A model generated the notes under the pieces. That model had not been told where the DNA came from, ran no database searches, and saw only the letters and a program-made list of their open reading frames with translations. From contig CM028132.1 of assembly GCA_016271365.2 (NCBI GenBank), positions 584,915,001 to 584,979,000 on the forward strand: a stretch of 64,000 bases of DNA, written 5' to 3'. Positions 1 through 12,957 of this stretch are shown one piece after another; within the stretch, counting starts at the first letter, position 1, and every line of letters starts with the position of its first letter. This DNA comes from Neoceratodus forsteri (lineage: Eukaryota > Chordata > Ceratodontiformes > Ceratodontidae). A program made the translations under genes and the position numbers.

Positions 1-18
1 GGGCCGGGAGTTACTGCA

Positions 19-2852
19 ATGCCACCGCCCAACCCTGGCAATGGACTCCACATTGCATTTATGAACATATGTAATCTTCTTAAGAAAACTGCAGCCCTCC
101 AATGCTGGGTTGCACAGCAAGCACTGGACATTCTTATGATAGTGGAAACCTGGCTCTCCCAGTCTACCCCAGACTCAGCTGTCTCCCTCCCAGGTTTTAC
201 ACTGTTCAGGGCCGATCGGGTGGGTAAGCGTGGAGGTGGGTGTGCAATCTACCTGTGCGACTCCATCCTAGGCCACGCGTTACCAACCCCTGAGCTTGGC
301 CATGGGGCACAAGCTATTACCCTGAAAATCACTCCGCACCCCAGTCATGGCCCCCTATACCTTACCACTGCCTACATACCCCACGAGTGCAAAGAGTAGC
401 CATCCACTCCCTCATAGACTATCTCTCCACCTTGCCACACAAGGCTGAACAGCTTATTCTAAGAGATCTTAACACCAATTGGCTCAGCCCCACATTAGAA
501 TACATAAAGGACGACCTCGCAGCCCTTGACCTATCTCAATTGGTCACACAGCCCACTAGACTTAACCAAGCTAGGGGGACCAGCTCCCTCCTAGACATAG
601 TACTCTCTCGACCACACAAATTAAAATCGGTTAACGTCCTAGCAGACTCACTCAGTGACCACTCTCCTGTTTTATGTTTCTGGTCCTCCCCCAAACTCAG
701 CTCTGAGTATAATAGCATCCCCCATCATCGTTTCCACCCCAGGGGCCTTGACAATCTCAAGCGGCACCTTGCCCAGCTCGACTGGTCCCCTATCACCCTT
801 GCACCAGACATAGATACTGCCTTAACCTACCTCACCAGTGCCTTCAGCAAGGCGTATTTGCTCCCATCACCGAATCTCGCCCAAAGAGATGGGCTGCTGC
901 ATGGATTTCCCCCACACTGATCCAGCAACTAAAACAAAGGGACAATCTATGGCACATTGCAGTTGAATCTGGCAGTACGGTGGATAGGCAAGCCTATAGA
1001 ACAGCCCGTAACCAATGCACCTGGGCAATTAAACAAACAAAAGCCAAACACTATCAGGCAGCTTTAACATCTTCTTGGAGCTCAGCCAGAGCATTCTGGG
1101 ATAATATAAAAGAACTGAATGGGAATACCCGCTCCCCTCCCACCTCTCAGATCGTTATCAATGGGGCAGTTACTACGGACCAAACATGCATTGCAGACTG
1201 CCTAAACAAAACTTTCTCTGACCTAAGTGCGGTTCTTCCTGCCCAATTCTTTGATCCCATCCTCCCTTCCATCCACACCACTACCTCCCGGCCCCTATTC
1301 CACTTCAGGACACTCTCACCCCGTGATGCCAAACCTTTCCTCTTAAAAGCCCTCACTTCCCACAACCCGAGCAGTGACCCCCTTGACTCCAGGATACTCC
1401 GCCTCACGTTGGATGTCATGCTAATCCCCCTCATGGATGTCCTCAACCTATCCCTATGCCTTGGTCAATTCCCAGATGCATGGAAACAGGCTGAAATCAC
1501 CCCTATCCTTAAGTCCAGAGACCGAACACTACCAAATAACTATAGGCCCATCTCCATCCCCCCTCAAAAGCGCTGGAGAAAATAGTATCCACGCAGCTCA
1601 TGGACTACCTATCTAAATATGACATACTATGCCCTGAGCAACATGGTTTCCACCCAGGTCACAGCTTCTTCACAGCCCTTTTGGAATTCTCCCACCAAAT
1701 ACACACAGCACTTGATGCTGGGAAAATTGTGGGTACAGTATTCATTGACCTATCTAAGGCCTTTGACACTGTGTGTCACCCTCTACTGCTAAACTCCCTT
1801 AGCCAACTGGGATTCTCATCTGGCCCTCTGAACTGGTTCTCAAGCTACCTACAGAATAGATCCCAAAGGGTCAAACTGAATGGGACCTTGTCTACAAACC
1901 TACCAGTATGCTCCCGGGTCCCTCAAGGCTCCATCCTTGGGCCTACCCTTTTCAGTCTCTTCCTAAACACTCTCCCCAGCTCCTGCACTGATAAAGTTCT
2001 TCTATATGCTGATGATGCTGTCATCATCACCTCACATTCAGACCCACTCTTGCTCCAAAGCGCCCTGCAACGCACCTTCAGCCAAGCAGAAAAATGGTTC
2101 ATCAGCCATCGACTAGTCCTAAACCTGAAAAAACAAAATCGATGCTTTTTGCACACCAACAAAACAACTCCAGTGATTTTACCCTTCTCATCACCCCCAG
2201 CACTCTCCATCCCCTTGAACAGGTAGCAACCTACAAGTACCTGGGCATCACTTTCGACTCAGGCTTTACCTTCCATGCACATTTAAAAGCTCTGTCATCG
2301 GCCATGAACTCCAGGATTGGTCTCCTCTATCGCCACAAAGACAGCCTCCTTGAGTTTGCCTTAAAACTTGCCATCACCTCATCCATGTTGTCTCTGGCAG
2401 ACTATGGACTCCCGACCTATGCAGCTGCAGACCCTACCACCCTTACTAAAGTCCAAACGTCAATTAACAAAGCCTGCAGGCTCCTGACCTGTGCCCATAG
2501 CAGAACCCACACATGTCTACTATATTCTGCCTCAAACATACTCACCTTTGAGGAACGGCTGAAATACCACACCTGCCTGCTGGCAAAAAAGACCCTATCT
2601 GGACTATGCCCTCCAGGGGTCACTACATCCCAGCAACAGGCCACCCAGCCGGCACTCACCCATAACTCCACTAAAGCCACCTTCCAAGTACCTAGAGCTA
2701 GAACTTCACTCTGCCAAAGATCCTTTCACCATAGAGCACATGCCTGGTATAACTCCTTCCCTGTGCACGTCACTGACATTCCCAGAATTGGCCAGTTCAA
2801 AATAGCCCTTCAAAAATACCTTATTGATAATTGGAACTGTAACTGCCAATAA
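19..2852 (+). pseudogene. LINE ORF2 remnant: APE endonuclease plus reverse transcriptase
   Basis: Reads in five overlapping or adjacent frames: 19-399, 387-920, 980-1585, 1600-2226 and 2094-2852. At least four frameshifts therefore separate what was one ORF2. The first two pieces carry apurinic-type endonuclease blocks: ETWLS, KRGGGCAIYL, a DLNTNW segment and SDHSPVL. The RT part has the FIDLSKAFDTV block near 1742, a VPQGSILGP block near 1920 and the catalytic YADD at 2004-2015, followed by the YKYLGITFD block. The C-terminal part ends at 2852. The enzyme would nick chromosomal DNA and copy element RNA into it; this copy cannot make a whole protein. The start is not known because the 5' end is missing. 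Confidence 0.85.
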
Positions 2853-3060
2853 TCAGAGCTGTATTCTGTCCCAAATAGTACCTCCCAGAGTACCCTGGGA
2901 TCTCACAGACTACTAAGCACTGGTCTCTATTGCAGAGTATGATTATGACTTGTATAGTTAAAGCAACTTGTGTTTGCCTATTTACGCCTGTATCACACTT
3001 GTATTGTTACCATTGTCTAAACTTCACATGATTGTTTGTCCACCCTCCCTGCGATGAGGT

Positions 3061-3091
3061 ACCTTTGTAAATGAGTCTCTGACTCAAAGGT
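3061..3091 (+). other. conserved LINE 3' stem-loop
   Basis: A hairpin near the 3' end of copy A1: GAGTC (3073-3077) pairs with GACTC (3081-3085) around a TCT loop, extended by ACCTTTG with CAAAGGT. Equivalent hairpins sit at 12,812-12,843 (GAGTC/GACTC), 16,444-16,470 (GAGC/GCTC) and near 54,725-54,742 (GAGCA/TGCTC), each just before an AATAAA-rich tail. In L2-type LINEs such 3' hairpins are RT recognition sites; that role here is inferred. Confidence 0.6.
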
Positions 3092-3189
3092 TGTAAAACT
3101 GATTATCTGAAATAAACAAAATAAAAGAGTAGAGGAATTTCCTGGGTGTCCTGGTCAAATTTCCCTCATTCACTAAAAATACCACCAAC

Positions 3190-3335
3190 AGCTTAACCTG
3201 GTTCAGTTTCAGTTGCTTACCATCTGTATAGCCCTCCCCCCCCCAGTTGTCCCTGAAAAAGGGACTTCTAGGCCCAGTGGGCTTACCTGGTCAACAAAAT
3301 TCAATAAACAACAAACAAACAAACAAACAATAAGA
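3190..3335 (+). mobile_element. SINE 3' part with LINE-like tail
   Basis: Contains a CCTGAAAAAGGGACTTCTAG segment, then GCCCAGTGGGC, TTACCTGGTCAAC and an A-rich CAAACAAACAAAC tail. The same order occurs at 24,300-24,380 on the plus strand and at 45,645-45,760 on the minus strand. The tRNA-like head is missing, so this copy is 5' truncated. Confidence 0.6.
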
Positions 3336-3627
3336 ACTACAGTAAGTCCCCTGCTGCTGCTTTTGGAATTTCATGTAGTGCTTCTTGACCTGACTGGGCT
3401 GCTGCACAGTGTCTTTCCAAATGATGTGCTAGAAGGATGACCCGACCATTGAGTTAACTGTCCATGATGACGTGATAATGCTGTTGGTAGCCCAAAGTCT
3501 GCTGCACTGACCCCCAACAGGAAGGATGCCCTCTGTGTGTACACTAATACTACCCTTGGTAAGTTCATGTACCTGGCACCATCATGGTTTTCCACAGAAC
3601 CCGAGTTGACCTTAAATGTTCATATTA

Positions 3628-3751
<124 letters not shown>

Positions 3752-3769
3752 CATATAATCATAGCTTTT

Positions 3770-5990
3770 TTTTGCATCACAGATCATATAGTCAAATTTG
3801 GGTGTACATTTCTTGGCTTGATGAGGAATTTTTGGCGTTGGAATACTGTCATGCCAGTGAAGGTAAGTATTTTTTTTTGGTGGGGGGGGCATTATTTTAA
3901 AAAAAGTTAAAAAAGATTCATCAATGTTTTGGTCATCTTTACAGATCTCCAGTGTATCATCAGAACTGAAAAAAAATTAACTGTTGTGATTCGTGAAGAA
4001 GGTGATTTGTCTCATGATGAGTGTCTGGTGTGACATGACCAATAATAATAAACTGTACGGTAACACGAATACTTATTGCTGTACTTCACTGACCTGTACC
4101 ACCCAAAACTACCTGATTAGAAAACTCATATCAACAAGTCCAATGGTGATTGAAGCCGAGACCCGTGATACTACGAAACAGTCTTACATGGAACTAACTA
4201 CAAAAAAAGTACAGTTTTGTGATTCATAAATTGTGACCGTGTAGATGAAGAACATGATTTGTATCATGAGTGACTAGTGATGATCGCCCTGACTTAATAA
4301 TGCACATCAATGAGTACAATGTTCATGCAGAGATATTCACCATGCCAGTACTCTGAAGGGAAGCCAAACAAACAACTGTGACTTAAAGTTACGGATGGAG
4401 ATTGGGCCCTAAGGAGATGCAAATGCACAGACAGATTAAGATTGCAGTGCGCACTCAAGAGATGCAGATGCAAATGCACAGAAACACCTAACCGGTGCTC
4501 ACAAGTCACAAATTCAAATCTGGAAAAGAATATCTTTTGTCAGTTGTAGGGTAGTGCACAGCAGTAACAGTCCACTACCAGAAAGATACCACAAAGCAGT
4601 ACAAAATGTTCATGCAGGTGCGGTGGATAGCAGATTCACACTCCTGCAATTACTCTGTGGCACAATAAAATGTGTCTGATTTGATGGCACACGTCACACA
4701 CACACTACACTACAAGTAATATGTAGCAAATTGAAAACTTCAGTAATATAATCAAATCTTTTAAACAAACTTAAATTACGCACTGCTGCACCACAACAAT
4801 CAACACAAAAAGTCAAGAATTACTGAAAATATTACTGTGTGTACATTAACACAGTTATACAAGAAAAATATAACCAAAACAGAGACTGCCTTTTTCTCCC
4901 AATTTTAACCTATCTCCACCACAGATACGCCCCTACTGCAAAGCACACGTCAAGTGTCTGTCAGTACACAGACTGAGTGTTCTAAATTAACAGTCAAAAT
5001 CCACACTCAAACAATAAACACTCAATGACATGAGCACAGGAGGGTTTCCTACAATCGAGGTACTAAATTATGAGAAACAAAATGACTTAAAAAGGCTTTT
5101 TTAACAGCTTTTAGAGGATTTGAATCATAAAACTCTGAGTGGAAACTGTCTCCATCTTCCACTACAGACACACTACACAGAACTGAGGCTGTGCAGAACA
5201 ATCTAGAGCACATGTGACCTGCAATCGCATGAATCACTGCAAAATTCAGCTTGGATCTTAATAACAGGGCAAAGTGTACTTCGCCTTAAAATTGGTAGGG
5301 AAGTGGTTTGGGAAGGCGGAATAATGCTAAGTCATTGGTTTCAATGGACTTTGTATTCTTCATTATGACATAAAGTATCCCACTTCGCGTTGTGGATTAC
5401 TTAGCGGATTCTGCATTACTCCATGAATCACTTCATGGAGTGAATTTTGGCCACATCGCCCTGAAAGATTCATTATTGGTATTTCCACCAGTTGAGCCAT
5501 ATATGTTTGAGCCCTCTGCTCCTTCTGTTGCCCTTGACACTGCAGATGTTGACAGGGACAATGGGATAAATTAATCCCTGCAGAGGGGTGGTCAGTGTAG
5601 CGCTATAAAGATATTGTTGTACCACTACTTGTGATGTTTATAAGTTGTATTTTATTATTGCATACACTGTGACTATATCTGATGTAAGCTCAGGACATTA
5701 TCAACTTATTGTACACATGTCCTAGCTATCATTATCATGATGTGAGTGCTTTTCATAATCCATTCATAATTGCTGCCAATGGTTTGTTTATTCCAAATGA
5801 GTATACACATAGTCCTCAGATAACAGCTAACATGTATTTTTTAAATATGTCACATTATTTTATGCCACTTTTATGTCATCATTGCAACAGTTGCATTTTA
5901 ATTAGCATACTGACTGCAGGAATGTCAAGTTCAAAACGTCCAGGTTCATATTCAAAAAGTGCTGACAAGATGCCTTCTCTTCTTTGTTGC
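3770..5990. other. AT-rich interval with no gene recognised
   Basis: No exon, element end or known domain recognised. There is a small local duplication of GATGCAAATGCACAG at about 4,414 and 4,468. The frame at 5,392-5,574 encodes about 60 residues that match nothing I know. Confidence 0.4.
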
Positions 5991-6035
5991 TAGCATGACA
6001 CAGAATAGTTATGTCTTGGAGCAGAGATTAAAAAA

Positions 6036-6612
6036 GTCTGTTTGCTGGATGATAAAGTGCTGACAAGATGCCTACCATGGTGTCATCGTGGAAGGATCTT
6101 GTATTATCAGTACAGTGTACTGTAATCAGTATTTCCGAAACAGGGTCCATTGCAGCCATATTCACTGTAGGAGAAATGGAAAGCAACATGTTCATCTGAG
6201 AGCTTGTACGGTGAAGATGAAAGGTGACACTCACAGCTATGCATTGCTCTACCCCAATTACACAAAAACTGAAACTAACAATCACGTTCTGTCACGGATT
6301 TAGACTGATAATGACAGTGTGACTGCTGTCAATATGGCATTAAATTATCACAAAAGCAAATATAGTAAGTTTTAATTTGCCTGCTGTTGTAGGTAGGCTA
6401 GAGTGTCACACCTGTGATTGCTGCCTTGCATTTGCAGCTTACAAGTTCTGGGATGTACATGTTGTCTTCCATTTCTCCTAGGGTGAATATCGCTGTAGTG
6501 GACTGTTTCTGTATAACACTGATTACACTGCACTGTTATGATAATGCAAGATCCTGCCAATATTGATTTATGGAAGTCATCTTGTCAGCACTGTATTATC
6601 CATTGAACAGGC
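6036..6612. repeat. inverted repeat with paralogous arms
   Basis: The left arm (about 6036-6300) and the reverse complement of the right arm (about 6372-6612) run in parallel over roughly 240 bp. Both contain GTGCTGACAAGATG, GGATCTTG.ATTATCA, GGAGAAATGGAA and CAACATGT.CATC, so short frames on opposite strands (6088-6303 plus, 6372-6560 minus) encode similar peptides. A direct copy of part of the arm lies at 7270-7580. Looks like a fold-back element or local inverted duplication; family unknown. Confidence 0.6.
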
Positions 6613-6639
6613 ACGTTTATACTCCACAAGCAGACATAA

Positions 6640-8205
6640 CTGTTATGTGTGTTACATGATAAAGAGATGCGCACGTGCTGGTGACCTTATAAAATGCATT
6701 AACATTAAGCGCCCCATCCCCACACACCCCTGACAAAAGCTTTTTTATTGAAAAATGTTTATAGTGTTCTGAAAGTAATGTTTGGGAGAGGGGAGTCCAC
6801 ACATAATGCATGTCATAAGGTCATTAGTATGTTCCTGATGTAAACTCTTTTGCAAGCCACTGTATTCTTATCAGAAGATAATGGCAGTAACACAGTATGG
6901 AATGTAGTTTGTCATCACTTTTTCTGTCTGAACCCAGATGTTTTTTGACTCAGCACACACATGCATGGCATGGTTGTGTTAGACAGACCCATACTGATGA
7001 TATCATGAAATGCATTAAAGTTGAATTTCACCACACAATCTCCCCTCCACACACAAACCAACTCCTTCCCCCGACCCCCTCAGCCCCATCCACACACACA
7101 CCCTGGTCAAAGATGTTTTAGCTAGAAATTGTAGGAGTGTTCTGATATTATTTGCTTCGTAGTGTTTATTTCCACCACACAGCACAATACTGGCTATGGG
7201 TGATGGCGATGGTGTTGGTGAGTTCTCAGCTAATATACCATGTTTGCCTGTGTGCTGCATGCCAAAATGTCAACGTGCTTCATGGCATAGTTATGAAAAG
7301 ATGCCATCTTGTATGATGCTGATGCACGGTGCCACTCACAGGTTGGATGCTGTATCCTAATTACACAAACTGGCAAACTAACAACCACTGACATTCTTGC
7401 ATTCAGACTGCTAATAACAGTGCATCTGTTGTGAACATGGCATTGAAATGTTTCACAAACAAATTTAGTAATTTATAGTTTGCTTGATGGTGTAAGTAGG
7501 ACAGAGCGTCACACCTGTGACGGTCACCTTTCATCTGCAGCATACAAGTTCTGGGATTTGCATGTTGTTTTCCTTTAGTCAGAAGTTCTATATGGATCTA
7601 CATGGTACTTTTTTGGCGTCCTGAAGTAACAATTCTTACAGTGTACTGTATTTATAATGGGAGATAATGGCAGTAACACACTGTGCAAGTCAGTTTATCA
7701 CCACTTTTTCAGTCTGCACTTGGATGTTTTTAGACTACTCACACACATACCCAGTATGATTGTGTTACTTATAAACACATGTACCCATAGGGATGACATT
7801 TTGACATGTATTAATTGTGACTTCTCCCTTTCCCCTACCCCCGTACCCACACACACAACCACGCACACACACACACACACACACTCAAATACACCGGTCA
7901 AAGCTGTTTCACCAAGAACTGTTCATAGTGTTCTGAATTTAATGTACTTTCCCTTATTAGGTATAAGTTGTCTTCCATAAGCAAGTCAGTGAACTGCTTT
8001 ATTCACTCATATTAATCCATTAAGATATATGCTTTGTAGTGTTTTTTTTTCATTATGCATCACATTTGTTTATGGATGATAGTGGTGCATAATGAAGTAG
8101 CAACAGTATGAACATTTCTAGCTGAAACAGCCTTGGACCTGTGTTATGTGTTTGGGTGGGGGTTGAGTTCACAACTATTGCATGTCATAATGTCAGCAGT
8201 ATGTT
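6640..8205 (+). repeat. diverged direct repeat cluster
   Basis: Three poorly conserved units carry the same ordered landmarks: TGTGTTA (6648, 6976, 7756), a C/A-rich tract, a GTCAAAG.TGTTT or similar block, and AGTGTTCTGA (6766, 7136, 7928). Two units also begin with GATAATGGCAGTAACACA (about 6880 and 7665). A further unit resumes at 18,112, beyond a large block of insertions. Spacing is irregular (about 370 and 790 bp), so this is not a simple satellite. Confidence 0.55.
7859..7886. repeat. short (CA)n tract
   Basis: A CACACACA run inside one of the diverged repeat units. Confidence 0.9.
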
Positions 8206-8225
8206 CCCATCTGTTTGTCAGTAAG

Positions 8226-8876
8226 TCACACATGCCCGGTATGGGTGACTGCCTCCTCCTGTAATCTGCAGGAGCTGCTCTGAACCCAGTGGCTGTTCTG
8301 CGCTGACCCGCCTGCCTCTTGGCCTACAACCAAGCATCCTGCCTGGTACGGGTAACTGCCTCTTCCTGCAAGCTGCAGGAGCTGCTCTGTATCCAGCAGC
8401 TGTTCTGCGCTGACCCACCTGCCTCTCAGCCTACAACCAGGCATCCTGCCCGCTACGGGTGACTGCCTCCTCCTGCAACCCACAGGAGCTGCTCTGTACC
8501 CAGCGGATGTTCTGTGCTGACCCGCCTGCCTCTCGGCCTACAACCAGGCATCATGCCCGGTACAGGTGACTGCCTCCTTCTGCAAGCTGCAGGAGCTGCT
8601 GTGAACCCAGCAGCTGTTCTGCGCTGACCCGCCTGCCTCTCAGCCTACAACCAGGCATCCTGCCTGGTGTGGGTGACTGCTTCCTCCTGCAAGTTGCAGG
8701 AGCTGCTCTGAACCCAGCAGCTGTTCTGTGCTGACCCACCTGCCTCTCGGCCTACAACCAGGCCTATTGCCTGTTACGGGTGGCTGCCTACTCCTGCAAG
8801 CCACAGGAGCTGCTCTGAACCCAGCAGCTGTTCTTCACTGACCCACCTGCCTCTTGGCCTACAACCAGATACACAT
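8226..8876. repeat. 107-bp tandem array, six units
   Basis: The landmark CCTACAAC recurs at 8323, 8430, 8537, 8644, 8751 and 8858, exactly 107 bp apart each time. Each unit also has GACTGCCTCCTCCTGCAA, GGAGCTGCTCTG, CAGCAGCTGTTCTG and GACC(C/G)(A/G)CCTGCCTCT. Base changes are scattered but length is perfectly kept, which suggests young or homogenised copies. It ends immediately before the 5' region of the L2-group LINE at about 8,880. Long minus-strand frames across it are by-products of the GC-rich unit. Confidence 0.95.
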
Positions 8877-11800
8877 TTTGAAAAGCAGCCCACAGCTACC
8901 AACGAGATTGAACTTGGCGCTTTTTTCCTTTCAGGCCATTTGGCTGCACTAGTACTGCTCCTGAGCTCTGATTAGGCATAACGTTATTCCCCCTTCTCTC
9001 ATTGGCTCTTGACTCTACCCTTCCTGAGCTGTCTCTTTTTTAATACAAGAACTACTTTCCCATTTGTAAATTATACTGCAAAGCCACTAGAGGGCAACAA
9101 CTCTTGGAGGTTGTATTCCTCTTCCCACTGCTCTCCCCTAAGCACTTCCTGTCCAAGGTCCTTCTTCCCTAAAGCAAATTACTACACCCTAACAAACCAC
9201 AGTCTATCACCCTACCGCTGTGCCCTAGAGACCACCACAATTATGGGTATCAGAGTGCCCCCTTATACTGACACTGGTCCACTGCCCCCTTATTGCCACT
9301 TGCTGGACACCCATTCTCAAGCGGACCACCCAGGCTCCTACTGATCACTGTTACTATCCTACTTCTTGGACATCTTAGCCCTCCCCTCAAGGGTCTTCTT
9401 CCCACACCTCCCACCCCCACGAACCATCACCGACTGCCACCCACACTGCCATTGCCTGTCATGCATCCCCCATCCCCCCACATATCTCCCTGCAGTCATG
9501 CACCACCATCAACCTCCATGCTGGATCACATTCCTATCCTTTCCAATCCTTATCACCCTGGCCATCCCATGTACTACAATCACTATAACTAGGCGGCAGC
9601 TATCCCTTGACAATAAGGCAAAGATGTTTTGCTCTGCTCAATCTTTGCCATATTCCTACTAATTTCAGGAAATGTTCATCCTAACCTGAGCCCCATCTCG
9701 CCCAGCCCTAGTCTCTCGCACCACGGGCTTAGAATAGCTACAATTAACATTTGCAGCTTAACCAAAAAGATGTCATGTCTCCATTGCTGGATACTGCAAA
9801 ATCAGCCAGATGTGCTAGCCCTCACAGAAACCTGGCTCTCCAAACAAACACCTGACTCTTTGGTCGTCCTCCCTGGTTTCACCCTACACAGAGCCAACAG
9901 AGTGGGCAAATGTGGTGGGGGGTGTGCTGTGTACATTCGTGACTCCTTGATATGCCATGCCCTTCCAACATCTCCATTAGACCATGGTGCCCAAGCCTTA
10001 TCATTAAAACTTACTCCAGATTCCTCCAGAGTCCCTGTAACTCTTACTGCCACATATGTCCCCCCAAGAAACAAAGCTCCTGTTATACAATCCCTTGCTA
10101 ACTAAATCTCTGGCTTTCCCTCCAAAATGGAACACATCATAGTTGGAGACTTTAATGTGAACTGGCTTGCCAGTTTGGCTTCCCATGCCAAGAACACCTT
10201 TGCTGCACTGGACCTGACCCAGCTGGTCAGCCAACCTATCAGGGTGAACCCCACTAATGGCTCTAGCACCCTGATCGACCTTCTCCTCACCAATCATCCC
10301 CACAGAATCTCTGATGTGGTGGTCCTTCTGGACTCCCTAAGCAATCACTCACCCATCCTCTTTTCTTGGTCGTGTCTTCAGCAGAAACTCAAACCAAACT
10401 ATATTGCCTGGCATCATCTCTGACCTGGAGGCCTCACAAAACTAAGAAAATACTTAACTCAATGGGACTGGCCCCCATCTCCAGGGCCACTACTATAGAT
10501 GAAGCCCTTGATTATTTCACCTGTTCTTTTAATAAAGTATGTGACATCTATGCCCTACTAGCAAAAGTACAATCCAAGAAATGTAATGCCCCTTGTGTCA
10601 TGCCTGCACTGCTAAAGCACAGAGATGATCTCAAGCATGAAGCAGTCACATCCGGCATGCATTTGGACAGGCAAGCCTATAAAGTGGCTCATAACAGATG
10701 CACTTGGGCCATAAAATGGGCCAAATCGGGCTACTACAAAATGACCCTTGTCTCTTCCTGGGGGAATGCTCGGTTGTTCTGGGACAATATCAAGGAACTC
10801 AATGGCAAATCCTGGCTTCCCCCCTCCCTACTAACTGTTAACAAAGTCCCTACCACCGACCTGCTGGCCATCGCCAACTGCCTCAACTCATCATTCTCTG
10901 ACCTTAGTGCAGTACTCCCAAATAACTTCTTTGACCCTACTCCTGCCACCCCGCCCCCTAACACCCAGCATCCACCTTCATCTCAGGGTGATCTCTACGA
11001 ATGAGGCAAGGCCTTATCTCATTAAAGCACTCAGTGGATTCTTGCTATTGCAAAGATTCTTTTGAAATGAGAATCCTGCAACTAGTACTAGATACAGTCC
11101 TCTCTCCACTGACTAACCTCATTAACCGCTCCCTAAGTCTGGGGCAGTTCCCTGCAACCTGGAAGACTACAACAGTCACCCCAGTGCTGAAGAGTGGAGT
11201 CAGTACCTCCCCCAATAAGTATTGTCCCATATCCATTCTCTCACCACTCTCAAAAGCCCTCAAAAAAATTATATCCACCCAACTCACTGAGTACCTGCTT
11301 GCTCATAACCTACTTTGCAGGGAGCAGCATGGCTTCAGATCTGGGCACAGTACAACTACAGCTCTCTCTGAGTTCTCTAGTTTTATTCCTTCTGCTCTGG
11401 ATAGAAAACACCTAGCTGGAGCTGTCTTCATCAACTTGTCAAAGGTCTTTGATACAGTCTTCTACCCCTTACTCTTAAGCACACTCCGCCACACAGGTCT
11501 GTCCCAAGGACCCATCTCCTGGTTTACCAGTTACCTCACAGCTAAATCACAATGTGTCAAAATAAACAACACCCTCTCAACCACCCTGTCAGTCCACTCT
11601 GGGTTCCCAAGGACTCCATTCTTGGCCCTACATTATTCAGCATCTACCTAAACACCTTGCCCAATTCCTGCTCTAGCAACCTACTACTCTATGCGGATGA
11701 CACCGTTCTTTTTGCCTCACACCAGGTCCCACAGTATTGCAGTCCTCCCTCCAACACACATTTAACCAGATTGAAAACTGGTTCATAGACCAAAGACTTG

Positions 11801-12872
11801 TGGTCAATGTAAAAAAGACAAAGACCATGCTCTTTGCCAACCAACAGAATAAGTCCAAGAATGTGCAGCTAACAATCATCTCCCACTCTCTCCTTCCTCT
11901 AGAACAGGTCCATACATATAAATACTTGGGCCTTACATTTGATTCCAGCCTCTCCTTCCATTCACACATTGACAATCTATCATCAGCCTTAAATGTCCGT
12001 ATAAGCCTGTTGTATCGGCACAAGGATTGCCTACCTCCAGAAACCCTTAACAAAATCCACCTGGCCATAAACAAAGTGTGCAAACTCCTCTCCAGGGAAG
12101 ACAAGTGTACCCCATAGTTGTACCCTATATGCCCTGACAAATCTCTTCACACTGTATGAAAGGCTATTTTATCAAACATGTCTCCTCACAAAGAAAATAC
12201 ACCTGGGGCTTACCCCCTTGGGGGTTTATGCCTCTCTCCTATCCTTCCACACCTCAGTTGAACACTCACACTGCCAACCAACAGGTGTGGTCCATCCTGA
12301 GGGTTAAAACCTCCTTAGCCCAAAGGTAATTCCCATACAGGGTCCCAGCCTGGTACAACAAACTCCCCTCTGATGTCTCTTCCATCTCCAAATTAGGTCC
12401 TTTCAAGTCAGCCCTCAAAGAGCACATTCTCACTTCACGGTGATGCCAATGTACCAGCTAGTGTTGGGTCTTCTATCTATCATCTTACAGGACCACCCCA
12501 CCACTGGGCTCCTACTGATAGCACTACCAAACATTACCTATTAACAATGCCTCCTTTGGCTGTGCTCACAAGATATCTGTCTAATTCTCTACTTCTCTGT
12601 ATATATCAAACCTGTTACTCCCTCCCTCTATCAGCAAACTTATTGTTCTCTTGACAATTGTAAAATTCAGCTCTCAGTAACACATTCAATGCAATGTACA
12701 GCTGTTCTTGATTCTGCAATATTGTATAACTAAAAAAACTGTAATCTTTAGCTGCCATTCTATGTCCATATGTATTAAATGTTTATGTTTGTTTTCTCTG
12801 ATGCGGAGCCATTGTAAATGAGTCCCTGACTCAAAGGATGTAATCCTAAAGTCTGTTAAATAAATAAACATA
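8877..12872 (+). mobile_element. L2-group LINE, copy A2 (nearly full length)
   Basis: Same family as the copy at 1-3130 but with a longer 5' part. About 8,880-9,630 is pyrimidine-rich and non-coding and looks like a 5' UTR. Coding remnants follow, then a 3' UTR with the conserved stem-loop at 12,812-12,843 and a TTAAATAAATAAACA end. The exact 5' boundary is unknown and may include the 107-bp array upstream. Confidence 0.75.
9629..12450 (+). pseudogene. LINE ORF2 remnant: endonuclease plus RT
   Basis: Pieces at 9629-10105, 10127-10423, 10366-11004, 11001-11651, 11552-11788 and 11737-12117, in changing frames. The endonuclease part shows ATINICSL, TETWLS, GGGCAVYIRDS, VGDFNVNW (near 10,140) and SNHSP. 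The RT part shows KYCPISILSPLSKAL, QHGFRSGHSTTTAL, FINLSKVFDTV (block A with N and V changes) and YADDTVL with YADD at 11,690-11,701. After 12,117 the C-terminal part (LYALTNLFTLYERL and onward) continues with stops to about 12,450. Five or more frameshifts make it non-functional. Confidence 0.85.
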
Positions 12873-12957
12873 TACAATGTATGTCTGTGTGTGAGGATTA
12901 TCAAAACTACAAGGTATCAGATGTAGAGAGGATAAAGTCAACATTAAATGGAGGGCG

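Larger units (their letters stand above)
1..3130 (+). mobile_element. L2-group LINE, copy A1 (5' end outside window)
   Basis: Non-LTR retrotransposon carrying endonuclease and reverse transcriptase remnants, then a 3' UTR ending in AATAAACAAAATAAAAG with no long poly-A. The 3' end carries the same stem-loop and A-rich tail as the copy ending near 12,870 and the minus-strand copy ending near 29,110, so the three form one family. The left end runs off the window. The protein resembles the L2/CR1 group (blocks such as NNYRPISI, QHGF.PGHS, FIDLSKAFDTV). Several frameshifts make it inactive. Confidence 0.85.

Noticed and set aside
4940..5020. STQTECSK and HTQT words on the plus strand resembling the TQTD linker of the Kolobok-like relic
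   Set aside because: Only a few residues match, stops follow at once, and no THAP or nuclease segment is nearby.
5392..5574. Open frame of about 60 codons with normal-looking composition
   Set aside because: No recognisable domain, no convincing splice sites or homologous copy; not supported as a gene.
8218..8739. Arg/Gln-rich open frames on the minus strand
   Set aside because: They arise from the 107-bp tandem units; the period is not a multiple of three, so the frames are coincidental.
9009..9592. Overlapping Pro/His-rich plus-strand frames before the A2 LINE
   Set aside because: Pyrimidine-rich non-coding sequence, better explained as the LINE 5' UTR.
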